Origin: Rhizobiales bacterium Ga0077545
GTDB lineage: Bacteria > Pseudomonadota > Alphaproteobacteria > Rhizobiales > Methylopilaceae
Assembly (NCBI GenBank): GCA_001464335.1
Contig: LNEV01000010.1
Location: 106,152 to 170,151 of the forward strand
Length of the DNA stretch: 64,000 nt
Reading direction: 5' to 3'
Part shown: positions 1 through 9,461 of the stretch, piece after piece
Position numbering within the stretch: the stretch's first letter is position 1
Layout of the letters: every line of letters starts with the position of its first letter
Translations under genes and position numbers: made by a program
The notes under the pieces: generated by a model
What the model was told of the DNA's origin: nothing
Databases searched by the model: none
The model's input: only the letters and a program-made list of their open reading frames with translations

Positions 1-473
1 CCGTCCCGCCGACCGCGACCGTGGTTCAAGGTCTTGCCGGGCTGATAACGGTCAACTCCGCAATCGACCCCGATCAGGGCGGCGATCTCGATCTGATCCG
101 CGACGGCATCAACGTCAACTACAATATCGACGGCTTCGCGGGTTTCGATCAACGCCTCAACGGCATCGTCACGGAACTGGGCGAGCCCCGCGGCTTCGAT
201 CCGCTTTCCGGCGCCGATCCGACCAACACATTGCGGGACTATTCGACGTCTTCGGTCAGCTGGCTCGAATTCGCCCGCAAACAGGTCGACGACGAGGCCA
301 CCTACCAGATGACCATGTACGAGCGCACCAATGAGTCGCTCATGAATTCCACGGGCGTCAATCTCGACGACCAGCTCTCGCAGATGCTCGATCTTGAGCG
401 TACCTACGGCGCGACTGCCAAGCTGATCGCGGCTGTCGACAAGATGCTCCAGAGCCTTCTGGACGCGGTTTAA
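1..473 (+). CDS. flgK: FlgK, flagellar hook-associated protein 1, C-terminal part (5' end outside window)
   Basis: The reading frame is open from base 3 back through the window edge, so this is the 3' end of a longer gene. FlgK is the first hook-filament junction protein, secreted through the flagellar export apparatus. The visible tail carries the typical FlgK/FlgE-like C-terminal heptad segment: an ER-x-S-x-N-x-x-GVNLDD motif followed by a helix ending in LLDAV. It lies 12 bases upstream of flgL, the second junction protein, as in many proteobacterial clusters. The first internal GTG at base 21 is not the real start. Confidence 0.93.
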   Translation, partial: VPPTATVVQGLAGLITVNSAIDPDQGGDLDLIRDGINVNYNIDGFAGFDQRLNGIVTELGEPRGFDPLSGADPTNTLRDYSTSSVSWLEFARKQVDDEATYQMTMYERTNESLMNSTGVNLDDQLSQMLDLERTYGATAKLIAAVDKMLQSLLDAV

Positions 474-485
474 GAGGACAGAGCG

Positions 486-1520
486 ATGAAAGCGACTTTT
501 GTTTCGACTTACGGCGTCTCGAACTCCAACCGTCTCGCCATCATGAAGATGCAGACGGAGATTGCGACGCGCACGAAGGAACTCGGCTCCGGCCGCTGGG
601 CCGATGTCGGCCTTCAGCTCGGCAACAAGACCGGCCGCACCGTCTCGCTGCGTCAGGATTATCTGCGGCTCGACAGCATCGTCGACACAAACGGCCTCGT
701 GAAATCGCGCCTCGACGCCAGCCAGGCGACGCTCGACGGCGTACGCACCATGGCCGAAGATTTCGTTCAGACCATGCTCGCCATCCGCGATGGCGACACA
801 GGCCCGGCCATCGCGATGACCGAAGGCAAGAACAATCTCGAAGCCCTCATCGCGAGCCTCAACATTTCACTGGATGGACAATATCTGTTCGGGGGCATCA
901 ATTCGGACGAGCGACCGATCAACGATTATTATGCGCCGGGCTCCCCCGCCAAGACTGCCGTTGACGCAGCCTTTGCCGCAGAATTCGGTGCAACACCGCT
1001 CGGAGACATCACTCCCGCCCAGATGGAGACCTTCCTCGACGGCACGTTCGCGGCACTGTTCGATCCTGCGGCGTGGGGGACAGACTGGTCATCGGCATCC
1101 GACCAGAACGTGCGCAGCCGCATTTCGACCTCCGAGCTGATCGAGACCTCGGCGAATGCCAATGAAGCGGCGCTGCGGCAGCTGACCATGGCCTACACAA
1201 TGGTCGCTGAATTCGGTTCGACCGAACTTTCGGGAACCACCTACCAGACCCTGATCGAAAAGGCCGCCGTGATGGTCAGCGATGCGGTGCAGGGCATCGT
1301 CATCGTGCAGGCCCGACTTGGCACGGCGCAGGAGCGCCTGACGAATGCAACCGATCGCATGGGTGTTCAGCTCAACATTCTGAACACGCACATCAACGAG
1401 ATGGAACTTGTGGATCCTTACGAGACGCAGGTCCGCATCACGACTCTCGAAACGCAGCTCGACATGGCACTTGCCATGACGGCGCGCGCGCAGCGCATCA
1501 GCCTGCTCAACTACATGTAA
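486..1520 (+). CDS. flgL: FlgL, flagellar hook-associated protein 3 (flagellin family)
   Basis: The 344-residue product is related to flagellin. The N-terminal helix has the pattern STYGVSNSNR followed by a long coiled coil, and the C-terminus has the helix TLETQLDMALAMTARAQ ending SLLNYM, matching the D0/D1 domains that form the junction between hook and filament. A QYLFGG segment near residue 133 is typical of FlgL. The ATG has a GAGGACAGAGCG leader with a purine-rich ribosome site. It follows flgK and precedes flaF and flbT, so junction proteins and flagellin regulators are probably on one transcript. Confidence 0.93.
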   Translation: MKATFVSTYGVSNSNRLAIMKMQTEIATRTKELGSGRWADVGLQLGNKTGRTVSLRQDYLRLDSIVDTNGLVKSRLDASQATLDGVRTMAEDFVQTMLAIRDGDTGPAIAMTEGKNNLEALIASLNISLDGQYLFGGINSDERPINDYYAPGSPAKTAVDAAFAAEFGATPLGDITPAQMETFLDGTFAALFDPAAWGTDWSSASDQNVRSRISTSELIETSANANEAALRQLTMAYTMVAEFGSTELSGTTYQTLIEKAAVMVSDAVQGIVIVQARLGTAQERLTNATDRMGVQLNILNTHINEMELVDPYETQVRITTLETQLDMALAMTARAQRISLLNYM

Positions 1521-1578
1521 TTTCCGGGCGTCCGCGCCCGGCCCGCAAACCTGTGACTGCAAACAGCCAAGGTGACAA

Positions 1579-1926
1579 ATGCATCAATTCTCTTATGCGG
1601 ACATTGTCGGCGAATCGACGAATGTCTCGCGCCACCAGGAACACCTCGCGTTCGGCCAGGCCATCGAAATGCTCGAGCGCGCGAAATCCATGGGCAACCA
1701 GTCACGTGAGGCAGCCGAAGCCGTACATTATCTTCGCCGCCTCTGGTCCTATCTGATCGAAGACCTCGCACAGCCCGAGAACGATTTGCCGGAAAACCTC
1801 CGTGCCGATCTCATCTCGATCGGCTTGTGGGTCATGAAGGAAGCCGAGCAGATCCGTCTTTTCAAGTCGGAAAATTTCGACGGCCTCATCGAGATCAACG
1901 GCATCATTCGGCAGGGCCTGCAATGA
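1579..1926 (+). CDS. flaF: FlaF, flagellin synthesis regulator
   Basis: The 115-residue, mostly helical protein has the FlaF-family pattern: AIEMLERAK near residue 33, ALW-like segment RLWSYLIEDLAQPENDLPENLRADLISIGLWV in the middle (quoted here only as the region of residues 55-84), and a short C-terminus. In Caulobacter FlaF is needed for flagellin synthesis and secretion and acts with FlbT. Its stop overlaps the flbT start (ATGA), so the pair is translationally coupled. The genes sit far from the flagellin gene in this window but should act on its mRNA or protein in trans. Confidence 0.9.
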   Translation: MHQFSYADIVGESTNVSRHQEHLAFGQAIEMLERAKSMGNQSREAAEAVHYLRRLWSYLIEDLAQPENDLPENLRADLISIGLWVMKEAEQIRLFKSENFDGLIEINGIIRQGLQ

Positions 1927-2369
1927 ACAAGAGCATGCGCCTCGGACTAAAAGCGGGCGAACGTCTTTACGTCAACGGCGCGGTGCTGCGTGTCGACCGC
2001 AAAGTAAACATCGAACTGCTGAACGACGTGAAGTTCCTTCTGGAGGCGCATGTCCTGCAGCCCGAAGATACGACGACGCCGCTGCGTCAGCTCTACTTCA
2101 CCATCCAGATGATGCTGATGGATGCGGACGATGCCCAGTCGACGGAACTGATGTTCCAGGTGCTCCTCGCCACGCTCCAGAAGACATTCGAAAACGAGAC
2201 CATCCTCACCGGCCTGAAGAAGGTCGAGCGGCAAGTCGCAAAGGCCCGCCTGTTCGACGCCCTGAAGACGTTGCGGGCCTTGTTCATCGAGGAAGAGCTC
2301 ATCGTCGGCAAGACCAAGGTCATGATCGAGGGCGAATTATCCGAACCCCGCTCCTTCGCAGCGGCCTGA
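1923..2369 (+). CDS. flbT: FlbT, post-transcriptional regulator of flagellin
   Basis: The 148-residue product begins MNKSMRLGLKAGERLYVNGA and continues with the VDRKVNIELLNDVKFLLEAH segment, which is the FlbT signature. In Caulobacter FlbT binds the 5' untranslated region of flagellin mRNA and lowers its stability when assembly is incomplete. The start chosen is the ATG overlapping the flaF stop by four bases; an in-frame start 96 bases upstream exists but runs inside flaF and adds no family-like sequence. The likely target in this window is the structured flagellin leader near 27564-27617. Confidence 0.92.
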   Translation: MNKSMRLGLKAGERLYVNGAVLRVDRKVNIELLNDVKFLLEAHVLQPEDTTTPLRQLYFTIQMMLMDADDAQSTELMFQVLLATLQKTFENETILTGLKKVERQVAKARLFDALKTLRALFIEEELIVGKTKVMIEGELSEPRSFAAA

Positions 2370-2384
2370 AAAAGGATCACCGGT

Positions 2385-2852
2385 ATGGACGTTTCGAACA
2401 CATACACGTCGAGCCAGCCGACAAGCCAGACGCCGACCGACGCCGGCGGCATGGTGGACTACGACACCTTCCTGCAGCTGCTTCTGGCGCAGATGAAGAA
2501 CCAGGATCCCACGTCGCCGACGGATTCGACCGAATGGGTGGCGCAATTCGCGACGTTCTCCCAGGTCGAACAGTCGATGATGACGAACCAGAACCTCGTT
2601 GCCATGCTGTCCCAGATGGCGATCTCACAGGCCGACGGCATCATCGGGAAAACCATCACATCCGCTGACGGCACCGTCACCGGCGAAGTGAAGTCCGTCC
2701 ACATCGTCACGGGCGGCGCCGTTGCCGAGTTGACGAACGGCAAGTTCGTGCTGCTTGAACCGGGCGTCGAAGTCAAAGCGACGGGCCCGGATGCGCCCGA
2801 CGAGACGCCGCCGGAAGAAGACGAAGGCGACACCGACACCGAGGCTGCATGA
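2385..2852 (+). CDS. flgD: FlgD, hook-capping (hook scaffold) protein, short form
   Basis: The 155-residue protein carries the FlgD N-terminal motif YDTFLQLLLAQMKNQDPTSP at about residues 26-45, then TEWVAQFATFSQVEQ. FlgD caps the growing hook and is secreted before FlgE polymerises. The protein is short compared with enteric FlgD (about 230 residues): after a small beta segment around VTGEVKSVHIV it ends in an acidic tail rich in E and D. Short FlgD is common in rhizobia. The stop overlaps the fliQ start by four bases. Confidence 0.92.
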   Translation: MDVSNTYTSSQPTSQTPTDAGGMVDYDTFLQLLLAQMKNQDPTSPTDSTEWVAQFATFSQVEQSMMTNQNLVAMLSQMAISQADGIIGKTITSADGTVTGEVKSVHIVTGGAVAELTNGKFVLLEPGVEVKATGPDAPDETPPEEDEGDTDTEAA

Positions 2853-3115
2853 ACGAGGTAGACGCGCTCGATCTCGTACGCGACGCGATCTGGACGATCA
2901 TCGTCGCTTCCGGCCCCGGCGTCGCGGCGGCCATGATCGTCGGCATCGCAATCGCGCTGGTGCAGGCGCTGACGCAGGTACAGGAAATGACGCTGACCTT
3001 CATCCCGAAGATCGTCGCCATCCTAGTCACCATCATCATTGCCGGGCCGTTCATCGGCTCGCAGATGCACACCTTCACGCAGATCGTCTACGGGCGCATC
3101 GAAACCGGATTCTGA
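2849..3115 (+). CDS. fliQ: FliQ, flagellar export gate membrane protein
   Basis: The 88-residue protein has the two transmembrane helices expected of FliQ (about residues 14-38 and 50-75), with the conserved VGIAIALVQALTQVQEMTL stretch and PKIVAIL. With FliP and FliR it forms the helical core of the type III export gate. It overlaps flgD by four bases and precedes flhA and fliR, so three of the gate subunits are made from this operon, while FliP is encoded at the end of the second flagellar run. Confidence 0.94.
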   Translation: MNEVDALDLVRDAIWTIIVASGPGVAAAMIVGIAIALVQALTQVQEMTLTFIPKIVAILVTIIIAGPFIGSQMHTFTQIVYGRIETGF

Positions 3116-3154
3116 AGTCTCCCAGACGCCGGGAGAGTGATTTAGAGAGCAGAT

Positions 3155-5245
3155 ATGAGCAACGCTTCCCTATCGGCCCAAAATCCCGTCGTCCGCACAA
3201 GCATGCGCGATATTGGCTTCGCCGTGGGCATCGTGGTCATTCTGACTGTCCTGTTCCTGCCGATCCCGCCGCTCGCGATCGACATCGGACTTGCCATTTC
3301 GATTGCCCTGTCCGTGCTGATCCTGATGGTCTCGCTGTGGATCCAGCGGCCGCTCGAATTCTCATCTTTTCCGACGATCCTTCTGATCGCCACCATGCTG
3401 CGCCTAGCCCTCAACGTAGCGACGACGCGGCTTATCCTGTCGCACGGGCATGAGGGATCGGCAGCCGCAGGCTCGATCATCAACGGCTTTTCAAAACTCG
3501 TGATGAGCGGCGATTTTGTCATCGGCCTGGTGATTTTCGGCATTCTCATTACCGTCAATTTCCTTGTGATTACCAAGGGCGCGTCACGTATCGCAGAGGT
3601 CGGCGCGCGCTTTACGCTCGATGCCATCCCCGGCAAGCAGATGGCCATCGACGCCGACCTTGCGGCCGGTCTCATCAACGACAAGGAAGCTTTCACCCGC
3701 CGGCGCGAGCTCGAAGAGGAGAGCTCCTTTTTTGGCGCCATGGACGGTGCCTCGAAGTTCGTGCGCGGCGATGCCATCGCGGGCATCATCATTACGGCGG
3801 TGAATATTTTCGGCGGCATCATCATCGGTGTGACGCGCCATGACATGGCGCTCGGAGATGCGGCGAACGCCTTCGTGCGGCTTTCGGTGGGCGATGGTCT
3901 CGTCACGCAGATTCCAGCGCTCATCGTCTCGCTGGCGGCCGGTCTTCTCGTATCCAAGGGCGGAACGCGCGGCACCGCCGAACAGACCGTTCTTACCCAG
4001 CTCGGCCATTATCCCCGCGCGCTCTCGGTTACCGGAGGGCTTCTGTTCGCTCTCGCATTCGTTCCTGGCCTGCCCTTTATCGCGTTTGCCGTTCCGGGCG
4101 GGCTGATCGCCTTCGTTGCCTACCAGATCCCCAGGAAAATCGCGCTCGAGCGGGCCGAACAGGACGAAACCCGGGCCCGGGAAGCGGATGTGGCGAAACT
4201 CGTCGACAAGGATTCCGTCAAGGAAAGCCTGAAAACGGCGGAAATCGAGCTTTGCCTCGGCAAGCAGCTCGCGACGCAGATGCTGACCTCGCATGGCGAG
4301 CTCGCGCACCGCGTCAGCAAGATGCGCCGCAAATTTGCCCAGCAGTACGGCTTCGTCGTTCCCGACATCAAGCTCAGCGACAGCCTCGGCGTCGCGGCCA
4401 AGGACTATCAGATCAAGATTCACGGCACGGTCGTTGCGCAGCACGAACTGCGGGTTGGCGAGGTCCTTGTCATTACGGGCGACGCCGGCCAGCCGGATGT
4501 GCCCGGCGACGCCGTGCGCGAGCCGGCCTTCGGCCTCAACGCGATGTGGATTTCGCAGTCCTTCATCAACGAGATCGAGCGCGACGGCTTCACGCCGATC
4601 GATAACATGTCGGTGATGCTCACCCATCTCAGTGAGGTCATCCGCAACAACCTGCCGCAGCTTCTTTCCTATAAGGATATGCGTGCGTTGATCGATCGCC
4701 TTGATCCGGAATACAAACGCCTTGTCGACGACATCTGCCCCTCGCACATCTCCTATTCAGGCCTACAGGCGGTGCTGAAACTGCTGCTGGCCGAGCGTGC
4801 CTCGATCCGCAATCTCAATCTCATTCTGGAAGCCGTTGCGGAAATCGCGCCGCATGTGCGCCGCGCCGAACAGATCGTGGAACATGTGCGCATGCGCATC
4901 GCCCAGCAGATCTGCGGCGATCTTGCCGAAGCAGGCACCCTCAAGGTTCTGCGCCTCGGCAATCGCTGGGATCTCGCGTTCCATCAGGGCCTCAAGCGCG
5001 ACGGCAAAGGCGATATCGTGGAGTTCGACATCGACCCGCGCCTCATCGAGGAGTTCAGCGGCGAGGCGACGGCGGCGATCCGCCAGCGCATGTCCCAGCA
5101 CCATGCCTTCGCCATCGTCACGGCGCCGGAAGCGCGGCCTTATGTGCGGCTCATCGTCGAGCGTCTGTTCCCGGCACTCCCGGTTCTCTCGCATGTCGAG
5201 ATTTCACGCGGCATCGAAGTCGAGTCCCTGGGCACGATTTCATGA
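3155..5245 (+). CDS. flhA: FlhA, flagellar type III export gate protein
   Basis: The 696-residue length is normal for FlhA. The N-terminal third holds about eight transmembrane helices, and the FHIPEP-like region is visible as [19 protein letters not shown] followed by [25 protein letters not shown] (region of residues 149-200). The C-terminal half is the soluble cytoplasmic domain that docks chaperone-substrate complexes. FlhA forms a nonameric ring in the export gate. The ATG follows a purine-rich AGAGAGCAG. Its stop overlaps the fliR start (ATGA). Confidence 0.96.
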   Translation: MSNASLSAQNPVVRTSMRDIGFAVGIVVILTVLFLPIPPLAIDIGLAISIALSVLILMVSLWIQRPLEFSSFPTILLIATMLRLALNVATTRLILSHGHEGSAAAGSIINGFSKLVMSGDFVIGLVIFGILITVNFLVITKGASRIAEVGARFTLDAIPGKQMAIDADLAAGLINDKEAFTRRRELEEESSFFGAMDGASKFVRGDAIAGIIITAVNIFGGIIIGVTRHDMALGDAANAFVRLSVGDGLVTQIPALIVSLAAGLLVSKGGTRGTAEQTVLTQLGHYPRALSVTGGLLFALAFVPGLPFIAFAVPGGLIAFVAYQIPRKIALERAEQDETRAREADVAKLVDKDSVKESLKTAEIELCLGKQLATQMLTSHGELAHRVSKMRRKFAQQYGFVVPDIKLSDSLGVAAKDYQIKIHGTVVAQHELRVGEVLVITGDAGQPDVPGDAVREPAFGLNAMWISQSFINEIERDGFTPIDNMSVMLTHLSEVIRNNLPQLLSYKDMRALIDRLDPEYKRLVDDICPSHISYSGLQAVLKLLLAERASIRNLNLILEAVAEIAPHVRRAEQIVEHVRMRIAQQICGDLAEAGTLKVLRLGNRWDLAFHQGLKRDGKGDIVEFDIDPRLIEEFSGEATAAIRQRMSQHHAFAIVTAPEARPYVRLIVERLFPALPVLSHVEISRGIEVESLGTIS

Positions 5246-5997
5246 CGGGCATCGGCTCGGAAAGCGTCCTTGCCGCCTTCGTGATCTTCTGCCGCATCGG
5301 CGGATGCCTCATGCTGATGGCAGGCCTTTCGAGCCAGCGCATCCCGATGCAGATCCGCCTTTTCCTCGCTGTCGGGATCAGCCTCGCCATCGCGCCCATG
5401 CTGATCGCGACGATCACGCCCGTGCTTCCGGGCAACGACCCTGCCGGACTGCTGAGACTCATCGGTTCGGAACTCGCTGTCGGCGTTTTCATCGGGCTCA
5501 TGGCCCGGCTGTTTTTTCTCGCGCTCGAAGCCGCGGCCAACGCCATTGCGATGGTCGCCGGGTACGGCTCTCTGATCTCTTCACCGATCGACGGGACCGA
5601 GCCCATGCCGGCCATGGCGTCGATGATCATGATGACCGCAACACTGCTTCTGTTCGTGACGGACCAGCATATCGAGATCCTGCGTGCCGTGATGAATTCC
5701 TACAGCGTGCTGCCGGTCAGCGGCAGGTTCGACAGCCAGTCGGCACTGGTTCAGATCACCGACACGCTGGGTGTCGCCTTCATGCTGGCCCTCAGGATCG
5801 CGAGCCCCTTCATCATCTACGGCATCGTCATCAATCTGGCGACCGGCATCCTCAACAAGCTCGTGCCCTCGATCCCCGTCTATTTCATCGCCATGCCCTT
5901 CGTGATCCTGGGCGGGCTGTTCCTTTGGTATTTCACATCGAGCGAGTTCATGCGCGTCTTCATCCGTGGGTTCACGGTGTGGCTGGCGAACGCATGA
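5242..5997 (+). CDS. fliR: FliR, flagellar export gate membrane protein
   Basis: The 251-residue integral membrane protein has about six hydrophobic segments and the FliR motifs [14 protein letters not shown] near the N-terminus and [11 protein letters not shown] near residue 185. It completes the FliP-FliQ-FliR core channel of the export apparatus. It is coupled to flhA upstream and to a small coiled-coil gene downstream by four-base overlaps on both sides. Confidence 0.95.
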   Translation: MTGIGSESVLAAFVIFCRIGGCLMLMAGLSSQRIPMQIRLFLAVGISLAIAPMLIATITPVLPGNDPAGLLRLIGSELAVGVFIGLMARLFFLALEAAANAIAMVAGYGSLISSPIDGTEPMPAMASMIMMTATLLLFVTDQHIEILRAVMNSYSVLPVSGRFDSQSALVQITDTLGVAFMLALRIASPFIIYGIVINLATGILNKLVPSIPVYFIAMPFVILGGLFLWYFTSSEFMRVFIRGFTVWLANA

Positions 5998-6395
5998 AAC
6001 GGCGCCTCTCGTCCATGAAGCGCATCATGAGCGTGCGCGAGCAACTGAAGCGCATCGAGGAAGCCAAGCTTGGGCGCCTGAACCGCGAGGAGGCCGAGCT
6101 CGAAGACAAACGGCGCTCGATCATCCATGCGCTGAACGACGATCCGTCGCTGCATGGAATTTTCATCGACGACATGGCCAAACGGCTGAAACGCGTCACG
6201 CTTGCGAGCCACCAGGTGCGCGACCTCAAACAGGTGCAGAGCCGGCACGTGATGGAGCAGACGCGCCATTACCGGCAGGCCGAGAACCTCGTCGATGCGC
6301 TGACGAAAGACCAGAACCGGGCCGACGAAAAGACGCTTCTGGAGAGCATGACCGAACGCCTGTCCGCCCGAAAGCGCGGCTCCAGCCTGCCGTAA
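5994..6395 (+). CDS. FliJ-like small coiled-coil protein (tentative)
   Basis: The 133-residue product starts at an ATG overlapping the fliR stop by four bases. It is very rich in R, K, E and L, contains no hydrophobic segment, and is predicted to be a long coiled coil: REQLKRIEEAKLGRLNREEAELEDK early, and HVMEQTRHYRQAENLVDALTK later (regions near residues 14-40 and 85-105). Size, charge and place next to export genes suit FliJ, the export ATPase cofactor, and no other fliJ is visible beside fliI. I cannot confirm family membership from sequence alone; it may be a separate alphaproteobacterial flagellar protein. Confidence 0.6.
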   Translation: MKRRLSSMKRIMSVREQLKRIEEAKLGRLNREEAELEDKRRSIIHALNDDPSLHGIFIDDMAKRLKRVTLASHQVRDLKQVQSRHVMEQTRHYRQAENLVDALTKDQNRADEKTLLESMTERLSARKRGSSLP

Positions 6396-6436
6396 GCTCC
6401 CGCACCTAATCTTTTGGCGAACAACCGGAGTGCTAC

Positions 6437-7069
6437 ATGGCGATCTCACCGCCTTCGGACATCGTCCTCGAAGTATCGCAAGCCGCCGACCCCGAACGGC
6501 TGAAAGTCGCGAGCGCCAAGCTGGAAAAGCTGAGCGAGAACACCGGCACCGCGTTTGCCAAGGTGATGGACAAGGTCGACCGCGAGCTGCCCCAGCAGGT
6601 GGCCGAAGCCCCGGCTGTGCCGACACCTGCGCCGCCACCAGCGGCACCAGGGCCTTCAAGCGCGTCCCTGCCCTTCGACATCAATCAGGCGCGGCTCGAT
6701 CTTCGCAACGACGTCTCGCGCCTGCAGAACGCGGCGAACGCCACGTCCGCGAACAAGAGCGACCGGGCCAAGACACTTCAGGATTTCGAAGCCGTCGTGC
6801 TTCAGACCTTCATCTCAAGCATGCTGCCGCAGGACGCCGAGAATGTATACGGCGAAGGCACCGCGGGCGAAGTGTGGAAGGGCATGATGGCCGAGCAGAT
6901 CGCCAAGCAGATGGCGAAATCCGGCGGCATCGGAATCGCAGACCGCATCCTCGCATCGCAGGGATCGAACGGCAAAGCCGGTCTCGGCATGCCGGGCCAG
7001 CGGACGGACGTGACCAACCTGTCACCCTCTAGCCTTTCGGCCATTCTTTCGGCCTCTGCCCGCATCTGA
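6437..7069 (+). CDS. flgJ: FlgJ-like rod-binding protein (rod cap domain only)
   Basis: The 210-residue protein has the FlgJ N-terminal rod-binding domain at about residues 110-185: DFEAVVLQTFISSMLP, then GEGTAGEVWKGMMAEQIAKQ and GGIGIADRIL. An alanine/proline-rich linker occupies residues 55-75. The peptidoglycan-hydrolase domain found in enteric FlgJ is absent, as is usual in alphaproteobacteria, where a separate lytic transglycosylase is used; such a gene lies at 34845-35411. FlgJ caps the growing rod in the periplasm. Confidence 0.88.
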   Translation: MAISPPSDIVLEVSQAADPERLKVASAKLEKLSENTGTAFAKVMDKVDRELPQQVAEAPAVPTPAPPPAAPGPSSASLPFDINQARLDLRNDVSRLQNAANATSANKSDRAKTLQDFEAVVLQTFISSMLPQDAENVYGEGTAGEVWKGMMAEQIAKQMAKSGGIGIADRILASQGSNGKAGLGMPGQRTDVTNLSPSSLSAILSASARI

Positions 7070-7098
7070 CGTAAACGACCGCACCGGGAGTGCATGAC

Positions 7099-7569
7099 AT
7101 GACCAATCCGACCACCAATGCACGCGACAACAGCCTCGGTGAATATGGCGCCAATGTTCCCGTCCGCGCGTCCACGAGAGATGTCAGCCGCGTCGATGTG
7201 CTCAATCCGGGTGTTGTTACGACTGCGCTGCTGAACGCCATCGACCGCCTGGAAGACACGCTTCACACCGAGTCCACGCTTCTGCGCAGCGGAAAAGGCA
7301 CGAGCTCGCTCGAGGATTTCAATTACCGCAAGAGCCACGGCCTTCTGGAACTGACCCGCGCCTCGCGCAATATCGATCCGGACGCGATGGACGAGAAACT
7401 CAAAATTCGGCTTGCAAGCCTTCGCGGTGCGCTTGAGACCAATGCCCGCCTGCTCCAGACGCATCTGGATGCCGCTCGCGAGATATCCGGCATTCTGGCG
7501 GACGCCATGCGACAGGCGGATTCGGACGGCACTTACAGCGCGCCGGCCGGGCCGGGAGCGAGCGCGTGA
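7099..7569 (+). CDS. FlgN-like flagellar chaperone (tentative)
   Basis: The 156-residue helical product starts at the ATG at 7099, which has GGGAG at 7086-7090; a GTG at 7090 lies inside that ribosome site and is unlikely. Residues 40-140 form long amphipathic helices (AIDRLEDTLHTESTLLRSG, then ETNARLLQTHLDAAREISG), the size and layout of FlgN, the export chaperone of FlgK and FlgL. In rhizobia flgN commonly follows flgJ. The first 35 residues are polar and probably disordered. Family assignment rests mainly on context. Confidence 0.6.
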   Translation: MTNPTTNARDNSLGEYGANVPVRASTRDVSRVDVLNPGVVTTALLNAIDRLEDTLHTESTLLRSGKGTSSLEDFNYRKSHGLLELTRASRNIDPDAMDEKLKIRLASLRGALETNARLLQTHLDAAREISGILADAMRQADSDGTYSAPAGPGASA

Positions 7570-8030
7570 GCAACCGCAACATCTTCCTGACCGGCATCTG
7601 GGTCTGCGCCGTCATGGCCGTGACAGGCTACCTGACGGCCTATTGGGTGATCGGACGCGAAACCATTCTGCAGGGCGCCGAATGGGCCGGCCTTCAATAT
7701 GAGCGCACCGAGCCGATCAGCATTCCCATGATCCGCGACGGCAAGCTCAATGGCTATACGGTGATAAAACTCGTTTTCACGGCCGACAGCGAGACGCTTC
7801 GCCAGCAACCGGTGCCTCCCGGCCTGATGGTCGCGGACGAGACCTACCGGACGATCTATGCGGCAGACAACATGGACCTCGACCATCTCGACCGCTACGA
7901 TCTCAAGGAATTCAGCCAGACGGTACGCGAAAACGTCAATACGCGGCTCAAGGCGGACATCATCCAGGATGTCCTTGTCGAGCAGATCAGCTTCTTTTCG
8001 CGCGAGGATCTGCGGCAGCAGACGAATTGA
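7566..8030 (+). CDS. FliL-like membrane-anchored flagellar protein
   Basis: The 154-residue product starts at a GTG overlapping the preceding stop (GTGA). It has one N-terminal transmembrane helix (residues 6-30) followed by a periplasmic domain. The end, around FSQTVRENVNTRLKADIIQDVLVEQ (residues 118-142), resembles the closing helix and strand of FliL-type stator-associated proteins. A canonical fliL lies at 22061, so this would be a second member or a diverged relative. It is the last gene of this run and ends just before a bidirectional terminator. Confidence 0.5.
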   Translation: MSNRNIFLTGIWVCAVMAVTGYLTAYWVIGRETILQGAEWAGLQYERTEPISIPMIRDGKLNGYTVIKLVFTADSETLRQQPVPPGLMVADETYRTIYAADNMDLDHLDRYDLKEFSQTVRENVNTRLKADIIQDVLVEQISFFSREDLRQQTN

Positions 8031-8061
8031 GCGGCGGCACAAACAAAGCGCCGACAAACGA

Positions 8062-8096
8062 AAAACCCCGGGAAGCGATGCGCGTCCCGGGGTTTT
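8062..8096. terminator. Bidirectional rho-independent terminator between the FliL-like gene and fliI
   Basis: Perfect 12-base arms, AAAACCCCGGGA at 8062-8073 and TCCCGGGGTTTT at 8085-8096, surround an 11-base loop. A-rich sequence on the left and T-rich on the right make it work in both directions, which suits the convergent genes on either side. Confidence 0.9.
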
Positions 8097-8111
8097 CGTT
8101 TCGTGCGTTCG

Positions 8112-9437
8112 TCAGTTCTTTTGGAGCAGCTCGGCAAGCTCGCGGAACGCGTCGCGGCTGAAGGGCGCTGACGGATCCTGACGCAGCGCCTCGTAGATTT
8201 TCGGGACGATGACCACCGCCTGGTCGAGCTCCCCGTCATGGCCCGGCTGATAGCCGCCCATGAGACGCAGATCCCGGGTGTCTTCATAGCGCGCGATCAT
8301 GCTGCGCAGGCGCAGGATGAGATCGCGCTCCTCCGGCTTCCAGGCGTGCTGGGCAAGACGCGAAATCGATGTCAGCACATTGACGGCCGGATAACGTCCC
8401 TGATCGGCAATCGCGCGGTCGAGCACGATATGGCCGTCAAGCGTGCCGCGGATGTTGTCGGCAACTGGATCGTTGTGATCGTCGCCATCAACGAGAACCG
8501 AGAAAATGCCTGTGATCGAGCCGCTGCCGTCCATTCCGGGACCGGCACGCTCCAGAAGCTGCGGGAGGCTGGAAAAGACGCTCGGCGCATATCCGCGCGC
8601 GACGGCCGGCTCCCCCGCCGCCAAAGCCACATCGCGCGCCGCATGGGCGAAACGCGTGACACTGTCCACGATCATGAGAACGGATTCGCCCGCATCGCGG
8701 AAATATTCGGCAATCGCCATCGCCGTCATCGGCGCCAGGCGCCGCATCATCGGGCTTTCGTCCCCGGTTGAGACCACAGTGACCGTGCGGCCGATATTGT
8801 CGCCGATGGCATCGTCGAGAAATTCGCGCACTTCGCGGCCGCGCTCGCCGACCAGGGCAATAACGACACTATCGAAAGCCTGCGCCCGCGCGATCATGGC
8901 GAGCGTCGTCGATTTACCGACGCCCGAGCCGGCAAAGATGCCGATGCGCTGACCGGCGCAGATCGGCGTGAAGAGATCGATCGACCGGACACCCGTCTTG
9001 AGCGGCTGCGTCACGCGCCCGCGGCGCAGCGGATTTGGCGGCGGCGTATCGACAGCAACCGGCCGCTCACCGGGCGCAAGATCGCCCTTGCCGTCGATGG
9101 GACGCGCGAGCGCGTCGAGCACCCTGCCCTTCCAGTTTGCATGCGGAGACAAGGTCATCGCATCGGAGCGGTAGACGCGCGTGCCGAGGTCGGCATGAAT
9201 GCCGTTCGAGAACGGCTTGACCGTCACGCCTTCGGCATCGATGCGCAATATCTCGCCCATCTGCGAGGTTTTCCCGGTGCGAAAGCGCACGCGATCTCCA
9301 AGCCGTACATGCGCGGACAGACCCGCCACGCGGTATGCGTCCGGCGCAATCTGCGAAATCGTGCCGCTGACGCGCACCTTTTCGACCTGCTGGCCCGCGC
9401 GTTCGAGCGTGCCGGCAAGCGCCTCAAGATCGTTCAT
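8112..9437 (-). CDS. fliI: FliI, flagellum-specific export ATPase
   Basis: The 441-residue protein is an F1-beta-like ATPase. The Walker A motif AGSGVGKST is at residues 169-177, GERGREVREFLDD follows the catalytic site, and LMIVDSVTRFA is the Walker B region. FliI hexamers energise unloading of export substrates. The chosen ATG at 9437 gives MNDLEALAG; a GTG three codons upstream is also possible and neither has a strong ribosome site. It is transcribed leftward behind flgF and the DUF1217 gene. Confidence 0.95.
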   Translation of the reverse strand: MNDLEALAGTLERAGQQVEKVRVSGTISQIAPDAYRVAGLSAHVRLGDRVRFRTGKTSQMGEILRIDAEGVTVKPFSNGIHADLGTRVYRSDAMTLSPHANWKGRVLDALARPIDGKGDLAPGERPVAVDTPPPNPLRRGRVTQPLKTGVRSIDLFTPICAGQRIGIFAGSGVGKSTTLAMIARAQAFDSVVIALVGERGREVREFLDDAIGDNIGRTVTVVSTGDESPMMRRLAPMTAMAIAEYFRDAGESVLMIVDSVTRFAHAARDVALAAGEPAVARGYAPSVFSSLPQLLERAGPGMDGSGSITGIFSVLVDGDDHNDPVADNIRGTLDGHIVLDRAIADQGRYPAVNVLTSISRLAQHAWKPEERDLILRLRSMIARYEDTRDLRLMGGYQPGHDGELDQAVVIVPKIYEALRQDPSAPFSRDAFRELAELLQKN

Positions 9438-9461
9438 AGGGACCACGGGAACTTCAACGGG

